This document shows, in pieces, positions 53,725 through 61,272 of a stretch of 64,000 nucleotides of DNA. The stretch is from Nostoc sp. JL33 (GTDB lineage Bacteria; Cyanobacteriota; Cyanobacteriia; Cyanobacteriales; Nostocaceae): positions 1 through 64,000 of the forward strand of contig NZ_JABXKP010000007.1 of NCBI RefSeq assembly GCF_017114985.1, read 5' to 3'. The notes below the pieces were generated by a model, which saw only the letters and a program-made list of their open reading frames with translations, did not search any database and had not been told where the DNA came from. How positions within the stretch are numbered: position 1 is the stretch's first letter; each line of letters starts with the position of its first letter. A program made the translations under genes and the position numbers.

Positions 53725-54993
53725 TTATCTACCGCGATCGCGTTCTAAATCATCAATTACTTTTTGCAAATACCACTCGTCTGCCATCCCAGGAGAGTAA
53801 TCCTGCTTCTGCTGAATCAATCGTTCGGCAATTTCCCAATATCCGCCAACCATTCGCAAAAGTCGCTGACGTAGCAGATTATATTTTTGCTTTTTTGACT
53901 CTGGACTAAATTTATGGATTTTTTCTAGGCTACTTAAAACTTGTTGATAATTTCCCCAGTCTTCTTGTTCACAAAAGATACTCGCCGCCCGTTGATAATC
54001 TTCCACGGCGTTTTGCATTTCTTCTAAACAAGTATAAGCAATGCCGCGATTGTAGTAAGCTTGAGCATCATCAGGATTGATTTGCAGCGCTTGGGTGTAG
54101 TCTTGAATTGCACCGAGATAATTGCCCGTTGTCCGATAGGCATTACCTCTGGCAATATAGACTAAGGCATCTTCGGGTTGCATCTGGAGTGCTTGGTTAA
54201 GATCCGCGATCGCACCTTGATGATCTCCCAATACAGAACGCGCTTTACCTCGATTGCGATAGACAATCGCATCTTGAAAATTTAATCGCAATGCTTGATT
54301 AAAATCTGCGATCGCTTCTCGATAATTCCCCATTTTACAACGCACAACCCCACGACAGCAGTAAGCTTGGGCATCTTGCGGATCGGCTTTTAATACCCAG
54401 TTTAAATCGGCGAGTGCCTCTTGGGTATCTCCCTTTTCAGCTTTTTCTAATAATTGCGTGAAATAATCATTGGTGGATAAAATTGGCGCATTTGTAGAAC
54501 TAGATTGCTGTACAACAGGTAATTCTGGGGGTTGTAGCTTTTTAATTAGTTCCAGACACAGGCGACAATTCTCTTTATCCTGTTGCTCTAGATATAACTG
54601 TGCAGCTTTTTTAAAATTAGCGATCGCATCTTGAATATAACCCTGTTTGCGCCGCACCATTCCCCGCAGATTATAAGCAGCAGCATAATTCAGATTGAGA
54701 CGAATAGCGCGTTCAACATCCTCCAGCGCCCCCGGCAGATTTTTCAGCGCTACCCTTGCCAATCCACGACAATAATATGCCTCTACACTGTCAGGATTCA
54801 GCTTCAGTGCTTCGGTATAATCTGAAACAGCCTTAAGGATTACACCTGAGTCATAATATGCCAAACCCCTTTGCAAGTAAGCTTCGGTAAAGTAAGGTGT
54901 CAGTTCTAAAGCATGGTTAAATTCCTCAATTGCTCCAGCGTAGTCTTTTCGCCTAGCCTTTTCCAATCCTCTATTGTAGAATTCGTCATTCAT
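53725..54993 (-). CDS. Tetratricopeptide repeat protein
   Basis: A 422-residue protein made of about nine TPR units (A-x3-G-x2-Y/A-x7-A-x3-F/Y), such as AIEEFNHALELTPYFTEAYLQRGLAYYDSG, AIADFNQALRLNFQDAIVYRNRGKAR and AIQDYTQALQINPDDAQAYYNRGIAY. TPR superhelices mediate protein-protein binding, but partners are unknown. There is no signal peptide, so it is cytoplasmic. A linker (PELPVVQQSSSTNAPIL, near residue 155-175) divides it into two TPR blocks. C-terminal ~60 residues (RLIQQKQDYSPGMADEWYLQKVIDDLERDRGR) are non-TPR. Single gene on the minus strand. Confidence 0.92.
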   Translation of the reverse strand: MNDEFYNRGLEKARRKDYAGAIEEFNHALELTPYFTEAYLQRGLAYYDSGVILKAVSDYTEALKLNPDSVEAYYCRGLARVALKNLPGALEDVERAIRLNLNYAAAYNLRGMVRRKQGYIQDAIANFKKAAQLYLEQQDKENCRLCLELIKKLQPPELPVVQQSSSTNAPILSTNDYFTQLLEKAEKGDTQEALADLNWVLKADPQDAQAYCCRGVVRCKMGNYREAIADFNQALRLNFQDAIVYRNRGKARSVLGDHQGAIADLNQALQMQPEDALVYIARGNAYRTTGNYLGAIQDYTQALQINPDDAQAYYNRGIAYTCLEEMQNAVEDYQRAASIFCEQEDWGNYQQVLSSLEKIHKFSPESKKQKYNLLRQRLLRMVGGYWEIAERLIQQKQDYSPGMADEWYLQKVIDDLERDRGR

Positions 54994-55143
54994 GGCATTT
55001 GTTTGGTTGATTCAGTTAGTTGAATTCCAGCAGGCTTGTTTCGTAGTTTAACCTATGCGCTCACCCTTAATATTCTAAGTATTCAGCGTGGCTTTGCTTC
55101 ATTTCGTATTTTCGATTAAAAAAAACGAACACACCACCCTAAG

Positions 55144-55188
55144 TTGTTATAAATAGAATTCACCCAATGGAATATTGTACACGTCCAG
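55144..55188 (+). repeat. 45-bp direct repeat, left copy
   Basis: TTGTTATAAATAGAATTCACC continuing to TTGTACACGTCCAG, nearly identical to 55324-55368 (three differences). Copies are exactly 180 bp apart in the same orientation, flanking the inverted-ended element at 55206-55284. Confidence 0.85.
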
Positions 55189-55205
55189 TTTTTATAAATC
55201 TAGGC

Positions 55206-55284
55206 GTAGGTTGGGTTGAGGAAAAAACCCAACACCAAGAATCGTTGATTTTGTTAGGTAACACGAATGTTCAACCCAACCTAC
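55206..55284. mobile_element. 79-bp inverted-ended element (GTAGGTTGGGTTGA)
   Basis: GTAGGTTGGGTTGA at the left end is exactly inverted as TCAACCCAACCTAC at the right (14 bp). The interior has AACCCAACACC, an internal echo of the ends. Non-coding. It lies between the two 45-bp direct repeats. Confidence 0.75.
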
Positions 55285-55323
55285 AAATATTTTATTTTTT
55301 CAGAGTAATAAAAGAGCGGTAAA

Positions 55324-55368
55324 TTGTTATAAACGGAATTCACCCAATGGAATCTTGTACACGTCCAG
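55324..55368 (+). repeat. 45-bp direct repeat, right copy
   Basis: TTGTTATAAACGGAATTCACC continuing to TTGTACACGTCCAG; partner of 55144-55188. Confidence 0.85.
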
Positions 55369-55425
55369 ATTCTAATCAATAATAAGTTATGCCAATGGAA
55401 ATTAGAACTATCACAACAGGTATAT

Positions 55426-55527
55426 AAGCTGAAAAACACCTAAATTGCATAATCGGATTAAATCAAACTCTTGTGGGGTGGGCCGAAAAGCCCGCCATAA
55501 TTATGCAAGTTAAATGTGGAACAGTTT
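55426..55527 (-). repeat. Dispersed ~100-bp repeat, copy 2
   Basis: Reverse complement matches 16257-16359 from GTTCCACATTTAACTTGC through GGCGGGCTTTTCGGCCCACC and on to CAATTTAGGTGTTTTTCAGC. Small changes in the loop. Confidence 0.8.
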
Positions 55528-55552
55528 AGCAGTCCTAAATCATTGACGAAAC

Positions 55553-55658
55553 CTAGTACGCCACGGCGTAAATAGAGCAACCATTTAAAATTACTAGGAA
55601 GCCTATTGCATAATACTTTTGAATGCGTGAATGCGTGACTTACGCCTTGCGGTACTAG
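55553..55658. mobile_element. 106-bp MITE-like element with CTAG ends, copy 2
   Basis: CTAGTACGCCACGGCGTAA at the left is the near-inverse (16 of 19) of the right end TTACGCCTTGCGGTACTAG. It matches 38199-38292 with an extra tandem GAATGCGT unit near 55621-55636. Non-coding. Confidence 0.8.
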
Positions 55659-55748
55659 CCCCCTTACCTTATAGAAAAGGGGAAAAAATCAAAGCCTCTC
55701 CCCTAAAAGGAGAGAGGTTTTCCAGAATAACAGTGAAAAGTCAGAGAA

Positions 55749-56417
55749 TTATTCTGAAAGCAAGCTAGGAGAAGTCAGTACAAAAACATCCCAACTTCCT
55801 TCAGCATCAATTTGTGGTTTTATGGGATTGGCGAAGTGCAAGAATTCATGGTCATTTACCAATAAAAGTTCTCCCGGATTTAGAACTTTGCTAAACACAG
55901 GCTTTTCTTTTTTGGCAGTATACAGATGTGTTTCTCCACCTTGAATATTATTTCTAGCTACTGAGAAGATGCCAACAAAATCAGTGCCATCTTGATGGAT
56001 ACCTTCAGGTGCTGGATTACCTGAATTATCTGGTGAACAAAGAATTCTAATTTGATGAACTCCGATTTCAGCTTCAGGATGAAGTTTACAAGAATCGCTA
56101 AATGCCAAAACAAGATGTTTAAAAATATCAAGTTCTATGAGCGCATCATCTAATTCTGCAAACTCTCTTTTTATGTCGCCCGCTAATGGATTATATTCTT
56201 TGCTTTGAAAGAAGTAGCCATGAGGTAATTTGATTAACTGATTTCCCGATACTGTGAACCGAGATAATCTTCTCGAACGATGATTGCCTTTGATATAAGG
56301 GTCAATAGGCATATTACTAAAAAATGGCTTAAAACCTTCTAGATTTATCGAATTTACCTTTCTTAGAGTAAACAGAAAAGCATATTCTAATTCCGTTGAT
56401 GTCCACACTTTTTGCAT
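55749..56417 (-). CDS. 2OG-Fe(II) dioxygenase family protein (PF10014-like)
   Basis: A 222-residue non-haem iron oxygenase of the small 2OG-Fe dioxygenase family that includes bacterial amino-acid hydroxylases such as isoleucine dioxygenase. The first iron ligands are H-x-D in GIHQDGTDFVG near residue 135. The distal His is in NDHEFLHFANPI near 190. GGETHLYTAKKEKP separates them. These are consistent with double-stranded beta-helix ligation. Substrate unknown: free amino acid or peptide are possible. Stands alone between repeats and an AT-rich gap; normal length. Confidence 0.82.
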   Translation of the reverse strand: MQKVWTSTELEYAFLFTLRKVNSINLEGFKPFFSNMPIDPYIKGNHRSRRLSRFTVSGNQLIKLPHGYFFQSKEYNPLAGDIKREFAELDDALIELDIFKHLVLAFSDSCKLHPEAEIGVHQIRILCSPDNSGNPAPEGIHQDGTDFVGIFSVARNNIQGGETHLYTAKKEKPVFSKVLNPGELLLVNDHEFLHFANPIKPQIDAEGSWDVFVLTSPSLLSE

Positions 56418-56681
56418 AGGATTTACCTCCTTGCATGTTGAAATTCTCCCAGATTTTCCTTTATGGGAGGCTTATAACACCTAGTATATGCTAATTCTTA
56501 TTAAGATGTTGTTAATTTAACTACAAAATTTGACACTTTATGATATATCAAATTACTCAAATTCTGTCACAGGGCGGAGTAATGCTTATGGGTGTATGAG
56601 TAGCTGCTGAAAAGATTTGCTGATGGGGGTTCGGTGGGGAAGAAATCGACGTATATTTACTAACAGCAACAAGGTTTCATA
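56418..56681. other. Intergenic region, nothing recognised
   Basis: 264-bp divergent gap between the oxygenase and sfsA genes; AT-rich, with no repeat or RNA seen. Confidence 0.45.
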
Positions 56682-57407
56682 ATGATTGATTGGCTTTACC
56701 GTTACCCACCTTTATATCCAGGTATTCTGCTAAAACGCTACAAGCGGTTTTTTGCTGACGTTCAACTTACTTCTGGCGAAATAGTGACAGCACACTGTCC
56801 CAATACAGGGCCAATGACTGGAGTCTCGACTCCCCAAAGTGCTGTACAGCTTTCCAAAAGCGATAATCTTAACCGCAAATTGGCTTACACTTTAGAACTA
56901 ATTCAGGTACATGACAATGAGCCGACTTGGGTAGGTATAAATACTTTTTTGCCCAATCGGGTGGTAAAGCTAGCTTTGGCGAAACATCTTTTCCCAGAAT
57001 TGGGCGACTATAGCCAAATCAAGGGCGAGGTAGTTTATGGGCTAGATAAAAAAAGTCGAGTGGATTTTTTCTTGACGGGAAGTGATCAGCAACGCCCGAT
57101 TTATTTAGAAGTTAAAAATACAACTTTGTCTGAGGGGAGATTAGCCTTATTTCCTGACACGGAGACTACAAGAGGACAAAAGCACTTGCGAGAATTAATG
57201 GCGCTGCTACCTCTAACTCGTGCGGTGATGCTTTACTTTATCAATCGCAGTGATTGTACTGAGTTTTCCCCTGGCGATCGCACAGATCCTATATATGGTA
57301 AATTATTACGGGATGCGATCGCTCTTGGTTTAGAAGTCTTACCTTGCCGTTTTGACATTTCCCCCGAAGGTATCCGTTATTTGGATTTGGCAAAACTAAA
57401 AATTTGA
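56682..57407 (+). CDS. sfsA: DNA/RNA nuclease SfsA family protein
   Basis: A 241-residue protein of the SfsA family, first described as a sugar-fermentation stimulator and later as a nuclease of PD-(D/E)xK fold. HCPNTGPMTGVSTP near residues 39-52 is the family signature; KSRVDFFL and PIYLEVKNTTL carry the core D and ExK. GQKHLRELMAL and the later RSDCTEFSP block are also typical. Length matches (about 235-245). Physiological role in cyanobacteria is unknown. A 16-bp hairpin terminator follows at 57460. Confidence 0.93.
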   Translation: MIDWLYRYPPLYPGILLKRYKRFFADVQLTSGEIVTAHCPNTGPMTGVSTPQSAVQLSKSDNLNRKLAYTLELIQVHDNEPTWVGINTFLPNRVVKLALAKHLFPELGDYSQIKGEVVYGLDKKSRVDFFLTGSDQQRPIYLEVKNTTLSEGRLALFPDTETTRGQKHLRELMALLPLTRAVMLYFINRSDCTEFSPGDRTDPIYGKLLRDAIALGLEVLPCRFDISPEGIRYLDLAKLKI

Positions 57408-57459
57408 TTACATCTAATTAGAGAGACGTTGCAATCCAACGTTTATACACGCATAAAAC

Positions 57460-57496
57460 AATAAATCCATCTAGACAGTATCTAGATGGATTTATT
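57460..57496. terminator. 16-bp perfect hairpin between sfsA and fasciclin genes
   Basis: AATAAATCCATCTAGA (57460-57475) is exactly inverted at 57481-57496 around CAGTA. It sits between convergent genes and would end transcription from both sides. Confidence 0.8.
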
Positions 57497-57597
57497 GGTA
57501 GTTGTGTTTAATAAAAAACATTCAACCAGACTGTAATCGAGAAACGACTATAGGTAGTCGCCGTCCCAGAAATAGCATTCGCTATTCTGAGATTTGC

Positions 57598-57999
57598 TTA
57601 TGCAGGAATCAAAACTGTGTCAATTACGTGGATGACACCGTTATCAGCAGCAACATCTGCTGTTGCAACTTTTGCATCATTTATCTTGACGCCATTAGAA
57701 GCATCAATTTTCACATCTGAACCTTCAACTGTTTTAGCTGTCTTCAGTTTAGCTACATCAGCAGCCAGTACCTTCCCTGAGACAACATGATAGGTTAAGA
57801 TTTTCTTGAGCTTAGGAATATCTTGGAGTAATGCGTCTACTGTACCTGGTGGAAGCTTATTAAATGCTGCATCAGTGGGTGCGAAGACGGTGAATGGGCC
57901 AGGTCCTTGCAGTGTATCTACCAGACCAGCCGCTTTAATTGCTGCAACTAGTGTATTGAAAGAACCATTATTAGTGGCAGTGTCAATTATGTTGGCCAT
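57598..57999 (-). CDS. Fasciclin (FAS1) domain protein
   Basis: A 133-residue protein that is one FAS1 domain: [20 protein letters not shown] (H1 region), the highly conserved [17 protein letters not shown], then [13 protein letters not shown] and [14 protein letters not shown] (H2). FAS1 domains mediate adhesion. There is no signal peptide, so it may be cytoplasmic or exported by an unusual route; many cyanobacterial FAS1 proteins share this. The hairpin at 57460-57496 lies downstream. Starts cleanly at 57999. Confidence 0.95.
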   Translation of the reverse strand: MANIIDTATNNGSFNTLVAAIKAAGLVDTLQGPGPFTVFAPTDAAFNKLPPGTVDALLQDIPKLKKILTYHVVSGKVLAADVAKLKTAKTVEGSDVKIDASNGVKINDAKVATADVAADNGVIHVIDTVLIPA

Positions 58000-58669
58000 G
58001 TGTTTTACCTAAGTTCTGTGTAACCTGTTACAAATTTAAACTACTTGTTTAATAAAATCTATCTATCGGTAGACGTATGTCAAATCAAATCTTTTATTGA
58101 TACGATAGAAAACTTTACATATTTTTATACAAATAAAAAATAATATGTGCATTGTCTTGGGCGGGTGAGTTACAAGCGCTCCTTTTTCTACACCAAAGTA
58201 GGGGCGATCGCTGTTCACTACTATGAATACAGCACTTTTTTACCAAAAAAGTTAGTTAAAAGTATTTTGTTGGTATAGCTTAAATATTTAGGAATACTAG
58301 AAAAATTAGAATAAAACCTCTACTCGGTAAGCTATTCAGCGCTTTTATAGTATTTAGATTTGCTTGTACTAGCTTTTTGTCAGGATTCTCTAACCAAAAT
58401 TGTTGGTAATGAGCCTATTTAACTGATATTATTTCATCACTAAATACATTTCACTCGCTGTTTGTGTAGTTCTACTTGGAAATAATAAATGGTTCATCAC
58501 ACTAATACTTTTAGCGATTGTGATTGGCCGTTTATTTCCAGAATACTCAAACTCTCATTTCTCCATGTCCTCTGCCATCTCTGTGGTTGGTTTTTCCGTT
58601 GCCTGTGCGTAAGTCAGGTATATCAACAATGAGACTTTTAGGTAATATTTTCCTCGAACTATAACTTTT
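58000..58669. other. Intergenic region, nothing recognised
   Basis: 670-bp divergent gap between the fasciclin and modA genes, AT-rich. One short GTCAGGTATATCAACAAT sequence near 58612-58629 also occurs near 5470-5487. Otherwise no repeat, RNA or gene was recognised. Confidence 0.45.
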
Positions 58670-59524
58670 ATGAACAGAAGAAGACTTATTGTTTGGATTG
58701 CTACGGCAATTACCAGCATGATGTTGGTAATTGGCTTACAGTTTGTCAATTTTTCACCAGCAAGTTCCGCAACCACACTTAACGTGTATGCGGCTGTCAG
58801 CTTAACAAATGCGCTGAATGCCATTAAGACTCAGTACCAAAATGCTAACCCAGGTGTCAACGTTGTTTATACATTTGGTGCTTCTGGTACCTTGCTCAAG
58901 CAAATACAAGCAGGAGCACCAGCAGATATTTTCATTTCTGCTGCCAACGACCAAATAAATGTTTTGCAGAATTCAACTCCAAGTAAATTGGTTCCAGGTA
59001 GTCGTAAAAACGTCGTCAAAAACAGTCTAGTTTTGATTGTTCCTACGACATTTCCGATTAGTGCTGGTAGTGCAGGTCTCACTAGCTTCAATGGGTTGAC
59101 CAACGCCAACATTACTGGCATTGCTATAGGTGACTATACAGGTACTCCTCCAGTTGTGCCAGCCGGAAATTATGCCAAACAAGTTCTGACTAAGCGAGGT
59201 ATTTTCACTACTCTTAGTCCTAAATTATACCTTGCTAGCAATGTGCGTAACGTTTTAACTGCTGTTGAAAATAAAACTCTTGTAGTTGCAGGTGTAACTA
59301 AAACTATCAGCGCAGGTGCCGTTTACAAAACCGATGCTGCCATTTCTAAGAAGGTAAGAGTCGTAGACAGTGCGAAAGTAGCAGAGAGTGATACGATTAT
59401 CTATCCACTGGGTATACTCACCAGAACTAAAGTTTTATCGACGGCACAGAGTTTTTCTAACTACTTAAGTGGTAGTACTGCCAAGAATATCTTCAAAAAT
59501 AATTATGGCTTTGTCCTGCCTTAA
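58670..59524 (+). CDS. modA: Molybdate ABC transporter substrate-binding protein
   Basis: A 284-residue periplasmic binding protein of the ModA family, which captures molybdate or tungstate. A signal peptide covers about residues 1-34 (ending SPASSA). Mature segments: NVYAAVSLTNALNAIKTQY, TFGASGTLLKQIQAGAPADI with the oxyanion-binding Ser, VPAGNYAKQVL, and the C-terminal DTIIYPLGIL. All are in the expected order. The ModB and ModC genes are not adjacent; two unrelated exported-protein genes follow. The gene could work with a distant transporter or be a relic. Start at 58670. Confidence 0.9.
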   Translation: MNRRRLIVWIATAITSMMLVIGLQFVNFSPASSATTLNVYAAVSLTNALNAIKTQYQNANPGVNVVYTFGASGTLLKQIQAGAPADIFISAANDQINVLQNSTPSKLVPGSRKNVVKNSLVLIVPTTFPISAGSAGLTSFNGLTNANITGIAIGDYTGTPPVVPAGNYAKQVLTKRGIFTTLSPKLYLASNVRNVLTAVENKTLVVAGVTKTISAGAVYKTDAAISKKVRVVDSAKVAESDTIIYPLGILTRTKVLSTAQSFSNYLSGSTAKNIFKNNYGFVLP

Positions 59525-59590
59525 TGACTGCAAACTAAATCAATTAAGTACTCGTTGTCGTGAATTTTGAACTATTTGGAGTAATGTCTC

Positions 59591-60154
59591 GTGAAGTTCA
59601 CTAAAAAACTCTCAATTATTGTTTGTAGTCTGAGCACTGCCTTGCTTCATACTGCTGTGATTACCAATACTTATAAGTCAGTAGCACAAGCGGAAGGAAA
59701 AGAGCTAATTTATAACGGGGGATTTGAAATCGACCCTCTGGCAGATCCTAATAATCCTAACGGTGTAAATCCTAATGTTACTGGATGGCTTAAATCTGGC
59801 GCTCTAGGTACTACAATTAGCAACTTTCCTCACACTGGTAACCAAGGTTTATCGCTTGGTGCATTTTCAGGCATTAGCTACATATCGCAGACTATCCCTA
59901 CAGTTGTTGGTCGACACTACCAACTTACTTACTATTTTGCATCCATAGAGGAGCCACCTGACCTTGAGAATAAATTTCAGGTTTTTATAGATGGAAAAAA
60001 GGTTTCTGTTAAAAAAGATACTCCTTTCCAACCTTATAGGCAATACACCTTAGATTTTAAAGCAAAAGCAAGATCCACAGAGATAAAGTTTGGTTCCCTA
60101 GCAAAGTATGCGTTTTTATATTTGGATGATGTGAGTGTCAAAGCTACACCTTAA
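59591..60154 (+). CDS. Exported jelly-roll protein lacking the PEP-CTERM tail (paralog A)
   Basis: A 187-residue secreted protein starting with GTG at 59591 (read as Met; KFTKKLSIIVCSLSTALLHT). The signal peptide ends near AQA. The mature domain resembles a galactose-binding-like jelly roll (choice-of-anchor/DUF642 type): LIYNGGFEIDPLADPNNPN, GNQGLSLGAFSGISYISQTI, YQLTYYFAS and FLYLDDVSVKAT. It ends at KATP exactly where its paralog at 60464 continues PEPS, so the sorting signal is missing. Downstream bases in frame read Q-S after the stop, where the paralog has P-S, suggesting loss by mutation. It is likely released rather than anchored. Confidence 0.8.
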   Translation: MKFTKKLSIIVCSLSTALLHTAVITNTYKSVAQAEGKELIYNGGFEIDPLADPNNPNGVNPNVTGWLKSGALGTTISNFPHTGNQGLSLGAFSGISYISQTIPTVVGRHYQLTYYFASIEEPPDLENKFQVFIDGKKVSVKKDTPFQPYRQYTLDFKAKARSTEIKFGSLAKYAFLYLDDVSVKATP

Positions 60155-60463
60155 CAATCAAGGAGAAAACAACGGGGATAAATAAACCACAGATGACAAG
60201 CTAACCTTATTGTCTTAGAAGCCCAAGCAATGTCTGGCTCCATAGTGTCGAGAATGCCACTGAAATTCTTCTGATTAAAAAACTCCATTATGGGTTTATA
60301 GAGAGGTTGCCTTAAGTGTATGAATCATTATCCATATCAATAGCTAACTCTCAGAAACCAGAATAAAATGCTCAGTTTGATTGACACTACTTAGAGCCAG
60401 CATGGATATAACTATCAACTTGTTTTAATTGTCGGAATTTAGAATTATTTGGAGTCAAGTTTC
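60155..60463. other. Intergenic region between paralogs
   Basis: 309-bp gap. A GGAGTCAAGTTTC stretch just before the second paralog resembles the GGAGTAATGTCTC before the first, as expected after gene duplication. No gene or repeat was recognised. Confidence 0.45.
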
Positions 60464-61117
60464 ATGAAGTTAACTAAAAAACTCTCAATTATTGCTTTTA
60501 GTGTTACTACTACCTTAATTAGCACTGCTGTGATTACCAATACTTATAATGCAGCCGCACAAGCGGCAGAACTTGTTAAAAATGGAAGCTTTGAACTCGA
60601 TCCGCTCGTAGATCCTAATAATCCCAATGTTACAAATCCTAATATTACAGACTGGACTAAATCTGGTAATCCGATGGATATATCAGGGATAAGAATAAGC
60701 AATTTTCCTCAGCATGGTAGTGGTAATCAGGGCTTATCACTTAGTGGATTTATAGACCTCAGCTACATATCACAGACGCTTTCTACACAACCTGGTCAGA
60801 AATACGAACTTAGTTACCATTTAGCATCTATAGATGAGGCACCTGACCTTGATAATCAATTTCAGACATTTGTAAGTGGAAATAAGATTTTTGATCAAAA
60901 AGACATTTCTTTTCAACCATACACGCAATATAAGTTCAATTTCACGGCAGACGCATCATCCACAGAATTAAAGTTTGGGAATTGGGATAAATATGGATTC
61001 TTATACTTGGATAATGTGAGTGTAAAACCTGTGCCTGAGCCATCGACTATTGGAGGAATAATAGTTACTGGTGGGTTGTTGGGAATATGGCTGAAGAAAA
61101 AGAAAGCAATTAGTTAG
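60464..61117 (+). CDS. PEP-CTERM exported jelly-roll protein (paralog B)
   Basis: A 217-residue protein with signal peptide (KLTKKLSIIAFSVTTTLIST... AAAQA). The same jelly-roll domain as its neighbour follows: LVKNGSFELDPLVDPNNPN, GNQGLSLSGFIDLSYISQTL, YELSYHLAS, YGFLYLDNVSVK. It ends with the exosortase signal VPEPSTIGGIIVTGGLLGIWLKKKK: PEP motif, hydrophobic helix and basic end. I chose the Met at 60464 (MKLTKKLS), which begins the leader and matches paralog A; an ATG at 60449 adds five residues. The two genes form a tandem duplication, so copy A has lost or never had anchoring. Confidence 0.88.
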   Translation: MKLTKKLSIIAFSVTTTLISTAVITNTYNAAAQAAELVKNGSFELDPLVDPNNPNVTNPNITDWTKSGNPMDISGIRISNFPQHGSGNQGLSLSGFIDLSYISQTLSTQPGQKYELSYHLASIDEAPDLDNQFQTFVSGNKIFDQKDISFQPYTQYKFNFTADASSTELKFGNWDKYGFLYLDNVSVKPVPEPSTIGGIIVTGGLLGIWLKKKKAIS

Positions 61118-61272
61118 AAAAAATAACCCTTTTTTGTCACTCTCGGAAAACAATAGAGTGTAGACGCGCACTGGCTTGTCGTTAGACATCGCCATACAAT
61201 TCTCAATGGAAAAGGTGTCAAGGCGTAGCCCATCGTAGACATCGCCTTACCCTTTTTATAGCTAAATAAAGT

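Larger units (their letters stand above)
54994..55748. other. Intergenic region dense in small repeats
   Basis: 755 bp with at least four elements: a 45-bp direct repeat (55144 and 55324) around an inverted-ended element (55206-55284), the dispersed repeat copy 2 (55426-55527), and the CTAG-ended element copy 2 (55553-55658). No gene. Confidence 0.75.
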
